Source of the DNA: Flavobacteriaceae bacterium
GTDB taxonomy: Bacteria > Bacteroidota > Bacteroidia > Flavobacteriales > Weeksellaceae
Direction of reading: 5' to 3'
Length of the DNA: 64,000 nt
Assembly (NCBI GenBank): GCA_030538275.1
Contig: JAUNUH010000004.1
Coordinates: forward strand, 1-64,000
Shown here: positions 1 through 8,427 of the stretch, one piece after another
Numbering within the stretch: position 1 is the stretch's first letter
Layout: every line of letters begins with the position of its first letter
Notes under the pieces: generated by a model
Told to the model about the DNA's origin: nothing
Seen by the model: only the letters and a program-made list of their open reading frames with translations
The model's database searches: none
Position numbers and translations under genes: made by a program

Positions 1-55
1 TTTTCTAAGCATACAGGCCGTGGGATATAGCGTACAGCCGGATTAGCCGCCCAAA
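1..55 (+). ncRNA. 3' half of a flavobacterial structured intergenic element (partial)
   Basis: This edge fragment is clearly richer in G and C than the DNA around it. It contains GGGATATAGCGTACAGCC followed by GGATTAGCCGCCC. The spacing of GAT, AG.G and AGCC resembles the 3' arm of the long hairpin element at 44.09-44.22 kb (GATTGCAGTGAGAGCCCGG). From memory, similar intergenic hairpins recur in flavobacterial genomes and may correspond to the Flavo-1 RNA motif; this was not checked. The 5' arm lies outside the window, so folding cannot be confirmed. Alternatives are the C-terminal codons of an upstream plus-strand gene (frame 2 ends at a TAG at 44-46) or a minus-strand open frame running off the edge. 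Confidence 0.35.
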
Positions 56-91
56 TCATGAAAATATATTTTACATCAATACCGAATTTAG

Positions 92-99
92 TATCTTTG
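92..99 (+). promoter_or_regulatory. -7 box of the transaldolase promoter
   Basis: TATCTTTG matches the Bacteroidota -7 consensus TAnnTTTG exactly and sits 20 bases before the transaldolase ATG. No convincing TTG -33 element is visible at the usual 17-23 base spacing. Confidence 0.55.
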
Positions 100-119
100 G
101 GCAACCAAAAAAAATATTC

Positions 120-776
120 ATGAAGTTTTTTATTGATACTGCAAATCTCGATCAAATCAAAGAAGCACAAGACTTGGGAATCCTAGACGGAGTAACGACA
201 AATCCATCGCTGATGGCAAAAGAGGGAATTACGGGAAAAGACAATATTTTGGCGCATTATCGGGCGATTTGTGAGCTGGTAGAGGGTGATGTGAGCGCGG
301 AAGTAATTGCTACCGACCTGGAGGGAATCATTCGCGAAGGGGAGGAATTGGCTGCTCTGAATCCGCAAATTGTGGTGAAAGTTCCTATGATAAAAGACGG
401 GATAAAAGCGATTCATCATTTTACCAAAAATGATATTCGCACGAATTGCACTTTAATTTTTTCTGCTGGACAGGCTTTGTTGGCGGCTAAGGCGGGGGCA
501 AGCTATGTTTCGCCTTTTATTGGTCGTTTGGATGATATTTCTACCGATGGATTGCATTTGATTGCTGATATTCGAACAATTTTTGATAATTATTTGTTTA
601 ATACAGAGATTTTGGCGGCTTCTATTCGTCATCCTATGCATATTATTGATTGTGCGTTATTGGGTGCAGATGTGGCTACTGCACCATTGAGCGCTATTAC
701 TGCTTTGTTGAACCATCCTTTGACGGATAGTGGTTTGCAAAAGTTTCTTGAAGATTACAACAAAGGAAATTTGTAG
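120..776 (+). CDS. tal: Transaldolase, small TalC/FSA-type
   Basis: A 218-residue transaldolase of the short (fructose-6-phosphate aldolase-like) subfamily. It moves a dihydroxyacetone unit between sugar phosphates in the non-oxidative pentose phosphate pathway, in the cytoplasm. The N-terminus MKFFIDTANL, the loop GVTTNPSLMAKEG near residue 24, IVVKVP with the Schiff-base lysine at K87, and the FSAGQA...SPFIGRLDD block are all family hallmarks. The length matches single-domain members. Family members differ between true transaldolase and F6P aldolase activity, which sequence reading cannot separate. It is followed 12 bases later by the FAH hydrolase gene, so the two are probably co-transcribed. 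Confidence 0.93.
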   Translation: MKFFIDTANLDQIKEAQDLGILDGVTTNPSLMAKEGITGKDNILAHYRAICELVEGDVSAEVIATDLEGIIREGEELAALNPQIVVKVPMIKDGIKAIHHFTKNDIRTNCTLIFSAGQALLAAKAGASYVSPFIGRLDDISTDGLHLIADIRTIFDNYLFNTEILAASIRHPMHIIDCALLGADVATAPLSAITALLNHPLTDSGLQKFLEDYNKGNL

Positions 777-788
777 TCGTTTTTTTGT

Positions 789-1397
789 ATGAAAATTCTG
801 TGTGTTGGTCGTAATTATGTGGCGCATGCCAAGGAGTTAGGCAATGAGATTCCCACAGAACCTGTACTATTCATGAAGCCTGGGACATCTTTGTTTGTGG
901 AAGGTTCTTTTCAATATCCTAGTTTCAGCGAAGAAATACATTATGAGCTGGAATTGGTTTTGAAGATTTGTAAAACGGGTAAAAATATTCTGGCTGCCTC
1001 TGCGCATGAGTTTTATAATGAAATTGCGCTGGGAATTGATTTCACGGCGCGGGATCTACAAACTGAATTAAAGAAAAATGGGTTGCCATGGGAAAAAGCA
1101 AAGTCATTTGATGGATCTGCCTTTGTTTCTTCATTTATTCCTTTGGAATCATTACATCCTTCTAGAAATATACATTTTGAACTTTTGAAAAACGGTAATT
1201 TGGTTCAGATGGGCAATTCGGGTGATATGCTTTTCAGTTTTGATGAAATTGTGAGTTTTGCTTCAAAATATTTCACCTTGGAAAAGGGTGATTTGATTTT
1301 TACGGGAACGCCAGAAGGGGTTGGTGCTTGCTATGCCCATGATGTGTTGTGCGGAAAGTTGGAAAATGAGAAGATATTTGAGTTAATAATTGAATAA
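789..1397 (+). CDS. Fumarylacetoacetate hydrolase family protein (FAHD1-like)
   Basis: A 202-residue single-domain FAH-fold enzyme. The opening MKILCVGRNYVAHAKELGN, the E-x-E metal pair near residues 53-55 (HYELELVLKI) and the GIDFTARDLQ segment near residue 82, with its metal-binding Asp, match the FAHD1/YcgM group. Those enzymes split C-C bonds in acylpyruvates or decarboxylate oxaloacetate using Mg2+. The exact substrate cannot be read from the sequence. It lies directly behind transaldolase, probably in one transcript, and ends at a strong hairpin terminator. Confidence 0.85.
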   Translation: MKILCVGRNYVAHAKELGNEIPTEPVLFMKPGTSLFVEGSFQYPSFSEEIHYELELVLKICKTGKNILAASAHEFYNEIALGIDFTARDLQTELKKNGLPWEKAKSFDGSAFVSSFIPLESLHPSRNIHFELLKNGNLVQMGNSGDMLFSFDEIVSFASKYFTLEKGDLIFTGTPEGVGACYAHDVLCGKLENEKIFELIIE

Positions 1398-1415
1398 TCT
1401 TGAAATATTTTCATA

Positions 1416-1458
1416 AAAAAACCTGAATCTCTTTAATTTCAATAGATTCAGGTTTTTT
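1416..1458. terminator. Bidirectional rho-independent terminator
   Basis: The arms AAAAAACCTGAATCT and AGATTCAGGTTTTTT form a perfect 15-bp stem with a 13-base loop. A and T tracts on the two sides let it stop both the FAH hydrolase transcript (plus) and the acyl-CoA dehydrogenase transcript (minus). Confidence 0.9.
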
Positions 1459-1484
1459 ATTGATGATTAATTGCAAAGGTTGAA

Positions 1485-2624
1485 TTATCTCGAAATCGCT
1501 CTTGAAATCACAATTTTCTGAATTTCTGAAGTTCCTTCATAAATTTGTGTGATTTTGGCGTCGCGCATTAAACGCTCGACATGATATTCCTTCACATATC
1601 CGTATCCGCCGTGGATTTGAACGGCTTCTACGGTGGTTTCCATAGCTACTTGAGAAGCTTTTAATTTGGCCATAGCACCTGAAAGGTCATAATTTTCGTG
1701 ATTGTCTTTGTCCATTGCCGCGCGGTACACCAGCATTCTGGCGGCTTCGATTTCGGTATGCATATCGGCTAATTTGAATGCAATTGCTTGATGTTGAATG
1801 ATTTCTTTGCCAAATGCTTTTCTTTCTTGGGCATATTTCAAAGCCAATTCATAGGCACCGGCTGCGATTCCCAAAGCTTGTGCGGCAATACCGATTCTTC
1901 CGCCAGAAAGGGTTTTCATGGCGAATTTAAACCCGAAACCGTCCTCTCCTATTCGGTTTTCTTTGGGAACTTTTACGTCGGTAAACATGAGCGAATGTGT
2001 GTCTGAGCCTCTGATTCCGAGTTTGTCTTCTTTTTTACCTACGACAAAGCCTTCCATTCCTTTTTCTACAATAAACACGTTGATACCGTGGTGTTTTTTT
2101 TCTGTATCTGTTTGTGCCACAACTAGATAAATGTCGGCTGAATTTCCGTTGGTGATCCAGTTTTTGGTACCGTTCAACAAATAATAATCGCCTTTATCTT
2201 CTGCGGTTGTTCGCTGGGAAGTGGCATCAGAGCCCGCTTCTGGTTCGGAAAGGCAAAATGCGCCCAGTTTTTCACCGGAGGCCAATGGTTTTAAATATTT
2301 TTCTTTTTGCTCTTCATTTCCATAGGTTTCCAGTCCCCAGCACACCAAGGAGTTATTTACCGACATGGCAACGGAGCAAGATGCGTCTATTTTGGAAATT
2401 TCTTCCATGGCCAGTACGTAGGAGAGCGTATCCATACCGCTTCCGCCATACTTGGGATCTACCATCATACCCATAAAACCGAGTTCGCCCATTTTCTTGA
2501 TTTGTTCGGCGGGGAATTGTTGCAAATCGTCTCTTTCAATAACGCCTGGAAGGCATTCATTTTGTGCAAAATCGCGGGCAGCTTGTTTGATCATTTGCTG
2601 CTCTTCTGTTAATTTAAAATCCAT
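1485..2624 (-). CDS. Acyl-CoA dehydrogenase (short/butyryl-CoA type)
   Basis: A 379-residue FAD enzyme that introduces the 2,3 double bond into acyl-CoA esters and passes electrons to ETF. The flavin/substrate motif FCLSEPEAGSDA is at residues 123-134, and the C-terminal IYEGTSEIQKIVISR holds the catalytic base at E363. The Glu in the YEGTSEIQ context is typical of short-chain dehydrogenases; acyl chain length remains an inference. The electron acceptor genes etfBA lie about 12 kb away in this window. The gene is monocistronic between the terminator and the divergent carbonic anhydrase gene. Confidence 0.92.
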   Translation of the reverse strand: MDFKLTEEQQMIKQAARDFAQNECLPGVIERDDLQQFPAEQIKKMGELGFMGMMVDPKYGGSGMDTLSYVLAMEEISKIDASCSVAMSVNNSLVCWGLETYGNEEQKEKYLKPLASGEKLGAFCLSEPEAGSDATSQRTTAEDKGDYYLLNGTKNWITNGNSADIYLVVAQTDTEKKHHGINVFIVEKGMEGFVVGKKEDKLGIRGSDTHSLMFTDVKVPKENRIGEDGFGFKFAMKTLSGGRIGIAAQALGIAAGAYELALKYAQERKAFGKEIIQHQAIAFKLADMHTEIEAARMLVYRAAMDKDNHENYDLSGAMAKLKASQVAMETTVEAVQIHGGYGYVKEYHVERLMRDAKITQIYEGTSEIQKIVISRAISR

Positions 2625-2774
2625 TGGTTAAAATTTTGTTGTGCAAATTACAAAATTCAATCAAATTTTTGAATTAAATTGCATCTTGAAATGAGACTGA
2701 AAGAATAATTAGAATTTTTCTATTGAAAATTTTTGATTTGATTGTCTCTTTATAATTAAAAACATCTGATTGAA

Positions 2775-3404
2775 ATGAATTTAGAAACCATCTTCGAGAA
2801 TAATGAACAGTGGATTCTGCGCAAAACGCAGGAAAATCCGGCCTATTTCAAGGATTTGAACCAAGGACAAACTCCAGAGGTGCTGTATATTGGATGTTCG
2901 GACTCGCGTGTTACTGCAGAGGAGATCATGGGACTGGCACCGGGTGAATTATTTGTTCATAGAAATATTGCCAATATTGTAAACGCGATAGATTTGAATG
3001 CTCAGAGTGTCATCAACTACGCAGTTAATCAACTAGAGGTCAATCACATAGTGATTTGTGGCCACTATTCTTGTGGAGGGGTGAAAGCGGCTATGGAAGC
3101 CAAGGATTTGGGGATTTTGAATCCATGGTTGCGCAATATACGAGATGTCTATCGTACGTATAAATCTGAGTTGAATTCGATTCCTGATTCTGAAAAAAGA
3201 TATGACCGTTTGGTAGAGCTCAACGTAGAAGAACAGGCGATAAATGTGGTGAAGATGGCTGCCGTACAACGCGCTATACGACAACGAGGCTTGCAGATTC
3301 ACGGGTGGGTTTTTGATATAAAATCGGGAAAATTAATAGATTTAAAGATTGATTTTGCGCAAATTCTCAATGAAATTATGGAGATTTACCGTTTGGAGGA
3401 ATAA
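2775..3404 (+). CDS. can: Beta-class carbonic anhydrase
   Basis: A 209-residue beta-carbonic anhydrase converting CO2 and water to bicarbonate. The zinc ligands and catalytic dyad are all present: C41, D43 and R45 in YIGCSDSRV, and H97 and C100 in ICGHYSCGG. FVHRNIANIV completes the family signature. It probably supplies bicarbonate for carboxylation. It reads towards the TPR gene, and the two stop codons are only a few bases apart, so the transcripts converge with no room for a terminator. Confidence 0.94.
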   Translation: MNLETIFENNEQWILRKTQENPAYFKDLNQGQTPEVLYIGCSDSRVTAEEIMGLAPGELFVHRNIANIVNAIDLNAQSVINYAVNQLEVNHIVICGHYSCGGVKAAMEAKDLGILNPWLRNIRDVYRTYKSELNSIPDSEKRYDRLVELNVEEQAINVVKMAAVQRAIRQRGLQIHGWVFDIKSGKLIDLKIDFAQILNEIMEIYRLEE

Positions 3405-3407
3405 AAA

Positions 3408-4787
3408 CTATTTTTTCTCTGGTTCTTGCAGCGAAATATTTGTTTTTAATTTAAGAATTGGATATTTGGAATACATTTCTGAAAGAATTTTAGGATTGAG
3501 TTTTTTTGCTCGCAAAAAAGTGGCTAATCCTTTTTTATTATCATTCAGTAAATACTCACAACAGCTGATTTGGTAATACAATTCTGCTTTTTCGAATCTT
3601 TTTAGACCTTTTTCAGCGATGTTTATCGCATTTTCATATTCGCCCAAAACGATTAATAATTCTGTGTAACCCAGCCAATTAAGGAATTTATTAGGTTCTA
3701 TTTTTACGATTTTGGAAAAACATTTTTCAGCTTCTTCATATTTTCCTGATGCAATATACAAGAAGGCTAAGCGTCTATGGTATTTTACATCCATAGAATC
3801 CAGATCTACAGCACGTTTCAAATAGTGTACAGCTTCTTCTAAATTTCCAATAGATTCATAAATTTCTGAAATTTTGGCCCAGGCTTTATCCAATTGCGGA
3901 TCTTCGTGAATTGCTAAATGTAAATACGAAATAGCTTTGGAATTTTCTTGTTTTTTTACGTAGCATTCTGCAATTTTCATCAAAGTAAAACCCGGAGAAT
4001 CATCAATTTCGAGCACTTCTAAATAAGTTTGCACTGCATCGTCATATCGTTTGAGAATTTCTTGACAATGAGCTACCTTCATATGATTATTGATACTTTT
4101 GGGATGGGTACAAACGGCATATTCAAATGCTTCTAAGGCTTTTTCTGTTTGTTTTAATTTTAAATATTGCAAACCGAGCTGGTACCAAGCGCTTTCTGAA
4201 TACGGCCGCATGTCTATATACTGCAATAGAAAATTGATACAATCTTTTTGTCGATGAATTTCGTCGAAGCATTGCACGCAGGCATATAATGCCATTTCAT
4301 CGTCCAAATCCATTTCCAAAGCTTGTTTGTAATGATATAAAGCCTGGCCGATATTGTCTATTTCGAGATATTCTGCGCCCAAACAATGATGAATATATTC
4401 GTTTTCTATATCATAATCCAGTGCACGCAGATAAAATTTGACAGCGCGTTTGTGCATTCCTTTGAGCGACCAGAATCTGGCTTGTGCTACAATAAAATCT
4501 ATATCACTATCTGCTATGGTTTTGAGCTCTTCTATGAGATCTGCTGCATCATGTAGCATGTTTACTTCTATCATGTATTCCAGCACTTTGATGCGCATTG
4601 CCACAGATTCTGGATGTAATTGCAATGCATATTCTATGGCTTTGTAGGCAAAAGGAAGGTCGCCAATATCCAGATAATAGCTTATGATTTCGTTTAATTC
4701 TTCTCCATCAAAATAATAATGTTCATTCAACTCGAGCATATCCTCGAATTTGTCGATTAACTCATTATTCAATAATTCATCATCCAT
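3408..4787 (-). CDS. Tetratricopeptide repeat protein
   Basis: A 459-residue protein made almost entirely of TPR helices. About ten repeats of the W/Y...LG...Y...A pattern are visible, for example in segments with SAWYQLGLQYLKLK and EEAVHYLKRAVDLDS. There is no signal peptide or membrane segment, so it is probably a cytoplasmic scaffold or adaptor. An acidic N-terminus precedes the repeats. No partner is evident from its neighbours. A -7-like box (TACCTTTA, 4792-4799) ends four bases before the ATG, which suggests a leaderless mRNA. Proteins like this are common in Bacteroidota, and their role is unassigned. Confidence 0.85.
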   Translation of the reverse strand: MDDELLNNELIDKFEDMLELNEHYYFDGEELNEIISYYLDIGDLPFAYKAIEYALQLHPESVAMRIKVLEYMIEVNMLHDAADLIEELKTIADSDIDFIVAQARFWSLKGMHKRAVKFYLRALDYDIENEYIHHCLGAEYLEIDNIGQALYHYKQALEMDLDDEMALYACVQCFDEIHRQKDCINFLLQYIDMRPYSESAWYQLGLQYLKLKQTEKALEAFEYAVCTHPKSINNHMKVAHCQEILKRYDDAVQTYLEVLEIDDSPGFTLMKIAECYVKKQENSKAISYLHLAIHEDPQLDKAWAKISEIYESIGNLEEAVHYLKRAVDLDSMDVKYHRRLAFLYIASGKYEEAEKCFSKIVKIEPNKFLNWLGYTELLIVLGEYENAINIAEKGLKRFEKAELYYQISCCEYLLNDNKKGLATFLRAKKLNPKILSEMYSKYPILKLKTNISLQEPEKK

Positions 4788-5120
4788 GGTATAAAGGTAG
4801 AGGATATATCTAATGATGCAATATTATACCAAATTAGATTTATGCACAATTAGTAAACATTATGTCTGCTGGACCTTCGGCGTAAATTTTCATTAACAAA
4901 AATTGATTCAAAAGTCAAAGGATTTTTAATTTTATAAATATTTGATATTGTGAATTTTACAAATTTATTTTCAAAATATTCCTTAATTATTTGAATTCCT
5001 TACAATCAATATTCAACTGCCATATTGTCTTGTTATTCTATCAATAATATATCAAAAAAAATTACAATTCAATTTCATTTTTGAAACTCGAAGTGAATCT
5101 ATCCTTAAAAACGTTTCATT
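4788..5120. other. 333-base gene-free region
   Basis: An AT-rich spacer between the 5' end of the TPR gene and the 3' end of the AddA-like gene, both on the minus strand. Apart from the -7-like box TACCTTTA for the TPR gene at 4792-4799, I see no open frame with coding character, no terminator hairpin and no repeat. Confidence 0.6.
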
Positions 5121-8100
5121 TTAGACTATTTCTACAACTTTCAGGTCATTTCCGGGATAAATAAGGAACTTTTGATGTACAGGAAATCCCAAAAAATTCA
5201 ATTCCTCTGCATAATATTGCAATTGTGTGATGTGCTTTTGTTGGTGTTCACCTGTTTTATAATCCAGAATCACCCATGATTCACCTATTTTCACCAATCT
5301 ATCTGGTCTGAAAACCCTTCCATGACGATCAATAAAGTCGCGTTCACTCAAGAAATCATTTGAATTGAAAACTTCTTGTAATTTTTCATGATTAAAAAGC
5401 TGATTGAGTTCATTTTGAAGTCTTGCTTTGTTCTGCGTCTCTATAAAACCATGTAATTCAAAAGTTTTTAAAATATCCTCAATATCATCTGGCTGATTCA
5501 TTTTTTCCAGTACGGCATGCATTTTATTACCATAATCAATGGCTTGTGCGCGCGTTGTATTCCATAAAAGTTGATGTTCTTTGCTGATTTGAATTTTATC
5601 ACGCCAATCTGAGCTTATAAAGTTGACAGAAGTATGAATTTGATTTTTATCTTCTTTGATTTCGGAACAACGTGCAGGTATTCCGTAAGCAAGTTTTTGA
5701 ATTTCTGAGTCATTTGATTCATATAAATTCTCTATAATTTCTTGATTTTCAGAATTTTGAGAAAATTTTAGATTAAAAAAATTGTTCAAATATTCCGAGA
5801 TTTGGGAATCTTTTGATTTATTGTGCCACTCTGATGTGATATACATTTGCTCTTCTGCACGGGTTGTGGCCACATAAAACTCATTAATCACGTCTCTGCT
5901 AGATTGTAATTTTTCTTCGTCGATTTTTTCTTTTACTGCATCCGGAAAAAAATCTGTGTTTTTAAAATCATCAATCATAAACTCAGATACGGTTTCATCT
6001 TCTACAGGAATCCAAACTGTGGAAGTATCTGAGGCCCAATAGGTAAATGGCAAGAAAACCACTGGGAATTGCAATCCTTTGGATTTGTGAATCGTCAACA
6101 ACTGAATCGCTTTTTGCCCGTCGGGAATTACAATACTTAATTTCTGGGCATATAGCTCCCAATATTCTATAAATCCCTTGGCTGAGGGGTCGTGCGTATT
6201 CTGGAATTTAAGCACTTCATCCATAAAAAAAGTAATGTAAGCATCACCATCTTTGTCTAGTCCAAAGGCACGCAAAGCTGATGAAACTTGATCATAAAAG
6301 GATTGAAAAGGTTGCAAAGCGGCGTCCAGGGACAAGCCATACTTTTTTAATTCAATAAATAGCTCAACCTGCGACCATTTCAGTGAATTAATAATTAATG
6401 TAGTAATATCTTCTGTGGGTAATTTACCTACGTGAAATAAATTTAAAAGTAAATTCACCTTATTTTCTGCCCATGTCGTATCATTTAAATACTGTATAGC
6501 GGCAATCATAAGCTTCACATTATCAGAGTTTTTCAACAAAAGAGAATCACCTGAGATTACTTGATAATTATTTCGAGACAGAAATTCTGCCACCTCTCGA
6601 CTTTCAGAATTTTTTCTCACGAGCACAGCCATTTCGTGCCAAAAAAAACCATGACGCTCGGCATGGCGAATGTCCTGCAATAAATTTTCTAGACAACGAT
6701 CAATAAACCTTTCTCCAGAGCCCTTAACAGGTCTTTTGAGCAATTTCAATTGTACAAAACCCCCAGTTTTATGATTGGGTTTCTGATAAGAATCTTGATA
6801 CAATTTTTGATAGGATTCATCGTCATTCAACCGAGTTGAAATAAAGTGGTACAAATCATTATTGAATTGAATAACTTGATCATAACTTCTCCAGTTTGTT
6901 TCCAGTGTTTTCACTTCAACTTCTGTGTTTTCACTTTGAGAAAGCTCCAACATCAAATCTGGATTTCCACCTCTGAATCTGTAGATCGACTGTTTGGGAT
7001 CACCCACCAATAAGATAGTTTGATCTTCTGCCAATGCGTTTTCTATCAAGGGATTTATGTTATTCCATTGCAAAGTAGAAGTATCTTGAAATTCATCAAT
7101 AAAATAATGCTGATATCGATTTCCTATTTTTTCATAAATAAATGGCGCTGGCTGGTCTTTGATATTTTCACTAATTATTTTGTTGAGATCGCCAATCAAC
7201 AATATATTATTATCGTTTTTGAGAAGTTGAAGTCTTTTTTCTACTTCATTTACTATACTTATGGATTTTACTTTTTTCCGGATTTTATCCCAAAAGTAAT
7301 AAGAAGTCAAATTTTGCTTTATTCGCTCATAGAGTTGATCTATTGTTGAATATACCAGTTCATGCGCAATATTTTTTGTATTCAGATAATCTTTTTCTTC
7401 CAACATTTTGAGTTGTGGAGCAGTGGCAAAATCAAGTTTACCTGATTGAAAATTTTGAAAAATTTTGAAAACACTACCTCTTGATTTACCTTTAAAGTCA
7501 TTTACACTCAAATTTTGGTCAGAAAAGTATTTCATGGCTTCATCTGCAGTTTGTGAGATGGCATTTTTTGCATTAAAAAAGTTTTGATTTACCTTGACTC
7601 TGAATTGATTAAAATTTTCCAACGAAATTTGTTGCAAATTTTTCATTTGATTCAGGAATTTGTCTTCTAGCAAATTGTTGGTTTGCGCTACCACCTCATC
7701 GGAGATGTCCCATCTCTCATCATTAGCCAGATTTTCCAAAGCGATATCCCGCAAAATAGCAGAAAGCAAAGGGTTTTCATGAAGTTCAGAAAATAATAAA
7801 TCTACAGATTCTGTAATCAACTGAGTTGTGTTCATTTCAACATCAAAATTCACAGAAAGACCCATGTCTTGTGAAAAAGAGCGCATCAACCTCAGGTTAA
7901 ATTTATCTATGGTAGAAACTGCAAACAAACCATAATTGTGAAGAATAGCAGACAAAATTTGAGCAGATCTTTCGCGTATAGCATGAGAAGATAAGCCTGT
8001 ATTTTGTGCATACTCCATCATTTCTTGATGATCATCTGGCATTTGCTTCAACTCCTGCAATTTTTCGATAATACGTCCTTTCATTTCATTCGCAGCCTTA

Positions 8101-8246
8101 TTGGTAAAGGTTATAGCCAATAATTCAGAAAAAGATTGTGGGTTGGAATTGTTTAAAAGAAGGAGAATAAATTCTTTGACGATGGTAAAAGTTTTGCCCG
8201 AACCCGCCGAAGCATTAAAAATCCGGAATCTCTTATTAGTTGACAT
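5121..8246 (-). CDS. AddA/RecB-like UvrD-family helicase-nuclease
   Basis: About 1041 residues from the preferred start. It has superfamily 1A helicase motifs: Walker A NASAGSGKTFT at residues 11-21, YFIDEFQDTS (motif II), LLVGDPKQSIYRFRGG (motif III) and VATTRAEEQMYIT (motif VI). A C-terminal RecB-type PD-(D/E)xK nuclease follows, with WVILDYKTGEHQQKHITQLQ cut into the DYK catalytic core. It probably resects double-strand breaks as the AddA half of AddAB. I prefer the ATG at 8246 over the upstream one at 8273, because MSTNKRFRIFNASAGSGKT is the normal family start and a CAAATTTG box ends four bases before it. No addB gene is adjacent. Confidence 0.88.
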   Translation of the reverse strand: MSTNKRFRIFNASAGSGKTFTIVKEFILLLLNNSNPQSFSELLAITFTNKAANEMKGRIIEKLQELKQMPDDHQEMMEYAQNTGLSSHAIRERSAQILSAILHNYGLFAVSTIDKFNLRLMRSFSQDMGLSVNFDVEMNTTQLITESVDLLFSELHENPLLSAILRDIALENLANDERWDISDEVVAQTNNLLEDKFLNQMKNLQQISLENFNQFRVKVNQNFFNAKNAISQTADEAMKYFSDQNLSVNDFKGKSRGSVFKIFQNFQSGKLDFATAPQLKMLEEKDYLNTKNIAHELVYSTIDQLYERIKQNLTSYYFWDKIRKKVKSISIVNEVEKRLQLLKNDNNILLIGDLNKIISENIKDQPAPFIYEKIGNRYQHYFIDEFQDTSTLQWNNINPLIENALAEDQTILLVGDPKQSIYRFRGGNPDLMLELSQSENTEVEVKTLETNWRSYDQVIQFNNDLYHFISTRLNDDESYQKLYQDSYQKPNHKTGGFVQLKLLKRPVKGSGERFIDRCLENLLQDIRHAERHGFFWHEMAVLVRKNSESREVAEFLSRNNYQVISGDSLLLKNSDNVKLMIAAIQYLNDTTWAENKVNLLLNLFHVGKLPTEDITTLIINSLKWSQVELFIELKKYGLSLDAALQPFQSFYDQVSSALRAFGLDKDGDAYITFFMDEVLKFQNTHDPSAKGFIEYWELYAQKLSIVIPDGQKAIQLLTIHKSKGLQFPVVFLPFTYWASDTSTVWIPVEDETVSEFMIDDFKNTDFFPDAVKEKIDEEKLQSSRDVINEFYVATTRAEEQMYITSEWHNKSKDSQISEYLNNFFNLKFSQNSENQEIIENLYESNDSEIQKLAYGIPARCSEIKEDKNQIHTSVNFISSDWRDKIQISKEHQLLWNTTRAQAIDYGNKMHAVLEKMNQPDDIEDILKTFELHGFIETQNKARLQNELNQLFNHEKLQEVFNSNDFLSERDFIDRHGRVFRPDRLVKIGESWVILDYKTGEHQQKHITQLQYYAEELNFLGFPVHQKFLIYPGNDLKVVEIV

Positions 8247-8376
8247 GCTGCAAATTTGGATTGAAAGGCACAATTTACGGAATTATTTAAATTAAATGAT
8301 CTCGTAATTTGGTTTTAATACTATGCATTCATAATTAATATTTTAATAAAATTAAGCCATATTAATCAAAATTCAA

Positions 8377-8384
8377 TAACTTCG
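8377..8384 (+). promoter_or_regulatory. Possible -7 box for the T9SS parallel-helix protein gene
   Basis: TAACTTCG differs from TAnnTTTG at one position and lies 43 bases before the ATG. The match is only moderate. Confidence 0.3.
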
Positions 8385-8427
8385 ACCTTTAAAACGAATT
8401 ACAAATTTAATAATTAATAAAAATTAC

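Noticed and set aside
1..121. Minus-strand open frame running off the left edge (starts at the ATG at 119-121)
   Set aside because: It would start on top of the transaldolase start codon, has no promoter, and coincides with the G+C-rich element; the reading is uncertain without the left flank.
2207..2612. Two plus-strand open frames antisense to acyl-CoA dehydrogenase
   Set aside because: Shadows of a well-supported gene; composition matches an antisense codon pattern.
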